DNA of 6,718 nucleotides. Source: an uncultured Bacteroidales bacterium. Its GTDB lineage: Bacteria > Bacteroidota > Bacteroidia > Bacteroidales > Muribaculaceae. Shown piece after piece: positions 6,391 through 6,718 of this stretch. The first letter of the stretch is position 1, and each line of letters begins with the position of its first letter. The position numbers were made by a program, and so were the translations under genes. Location: NCBI GenBank assembly GCA_900554345.1, contig USHH01000126.1, positions 1 through 6,718 on the forward strand. The letters run 5' to 3'. The notes under the pieces are model-generated. The model did not search any database and was not told the origin of the DNA. It saw nothing but the letters and a program-made list of their open reading frames with translations.

Positions 6391-6718
6391 TCAGCAGTTG
6401 GTGTCCTTCCTGAAGTCGGGGTGGCGGTTGGTCAGGATGTCGAGAAACATCCTGACGCGGGCGAGGTATTCGCGGAGGGTGTTCTTGATGCGGTTGCGGC
6501 GTATGGGCGACGGCTCGGCATTGTAGCCGACGGCCTTTATGCCGTATCTGTCGGCGAGATATATGGCCCTCTCGTTATGGTATTTCTGTGAGATCAGCGT
6601 GAGGCTTTCGAGACCGTACACCTCCTTGGCCTTGGCGATGGAATTGAGGGTGCGGGTGCCTTCGTAGTCGAGGAGTATCCTGTCGGCGTCTATGCCGCGG
6701 GCCACGAGGGAGTCGCGG
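6391..6718 (-). CDS. sanA: SanA/ElyC-type DUF218 protein, C-terminal part (5' end outside window)
   Basis: The open frame runs off the right edge, so only the last ~108 residues are seen; the GTG at 6705 is internal. SanA-type proteins are membrane-anchored envelope proteins; E. coli SanA is tied to vancomycin exclusion at high temperature. The visible part has GIDADRILLDYEGTRTLNS, then AKEVYGLESLTLISQ, KYHNERAIYLADRYGIKAVG, YNAEP, and a basic tail REYLARVRMFLDILTN ending in KDTNC, stop 6393-6391. These match the second half of the DUF218 fold, including the ISQ-HNERA block. The last ~48 coding bases (6401-6448) are duplicated at 4655-4702 on the far side of the abiE genes, so the present tail may have come with the insertion. 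GC content is high, like the flanking chromosome. Confidence 0.88.
   Translation of the reverse strand, partial: RDSLVARGIDADRILLDYEGTRTLNSIAKAKEVYGLESLTLISQKYHNERAIYLADRYGIKAVGYNAEPSPIRRNRIKNTLREYLARVRMFLDILTNRHPDFRKDTNC
6401..6448 (-). repeat. Direct repeat, right copy: 3' end of sanA
   Basis: Gap-free match to 4655-4702 (six mismatches in 48). It encodes FLDILTNRHPDFRKDT at the end of the sanA reading frame. It marks the right boundary of the AT-rich abiE segment. Confidence 0.8.

Larger units (their letters stand above)
4703..6400. mobile_element. Putative integrated AbiE cassette between sanA-tail direct repeats
   Basis: The ~1.7 kb between the two 48-base repeats is clearly AT-richer than the flanks, on the opposite strand to pgeF, and holds only the abiEi-abiEii pair with its own promoter. 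Together with the duplicated sanA end this indicates insertion at the 3' end of sanA with replacement of the gene's tail by an incoming, slightly diverged copy. No integrase, transposase or terminal inverted repeat typical of an IS is present, so the mechanism (site-specific integration, later loss of the integrase, or homologous exchange) is open. Ends are approximate to a few tens of bases. Confidence 0.5.

Noticed and set aside
1..6718. tRNA, rRNA, CRISPR array, riboswitch, integrase or transposase gene
   Set aside because: I looked for cloverleaf-like ends, repeat-spacer patterns and recombinase motifs on both strands and saw none.

Overview
The window looks like chromosomal DNA of a GC-rich member of the Bacteroidales, most likely a Muribaculaceae-type gut bacterium. 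The grounds are a class II xylose isomerase directly behind a Bacteroidetes-style xylulokinase tail, absence of strong Shine-Dalgarno sequences, and TTTG / TAnnTTTG promoter elements. The genus is an inference; no rRNA is present.

Layout. Bases 1-1541 hold the end of a xylose operon on the + strand: the 3' end of xylB, then xylA after a 6-base gap. Bases 1542-1674 are intergenic and contain a strong hairpin (1573-1617) and a possible promoter. Bases 1675-3871 encode the RNA-binding protein Tex, split by a frameshift near 1792-1828 where 28 extra bases interrupt the conserved PF-(I/A)-SRYRKE motif. pgeF (peptidoglycan editing factor, COG1496) follows at 3882-4667. Its first codons run through a second palindrome (3906-3935) sharing the 9-mer TGTAGGGAC with the one behind xylA.

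From about 4703 to 6400 base composition turns clearly AT-richer and the strand switches. Here lies a type IV toxin-antitoxin (AbiE) pair on the - strand: abiEi (antitoxin/repressor, 251 aa, intact) and abiEii (nucleotidyltransferase toxin). The toxin gene is broken by a frameshift near 5222-5250 and by an out-of-frame internal deletion near 4853-4866, but its original C-terminus can still be read down to 4757. At the right edge, on the - strand, is the 3' part of a sanA/DUF218 gene.

The most interesting structure is that the AbiE island is flanked by 48-base direct repeats (4655-4702 and 6401-6448; 42 of 48 bases identical by hand alignment). Both copies encode the C-terminal end of SanA. 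The right copy is part of the sanA gene; the left copy is a detached tail overlapping the 3' end of pgeF. The simplest reading is that pgeF and sanA were once convergent neighbours, and that the AbiE cassette integrated in the 3' end of sanA and supplied a slightly different replacement tail, as many integrating elements do. No integrase is visible here.

Functionally, xylB/xylA feed xylose into the pentose phosphate pathway. Tex, PgeF and SanA are housekeeping functions of RNA metabolism and the cell envelope. The AbiE pair is an acquired phage-defence type module whose toxin now appears inactive.
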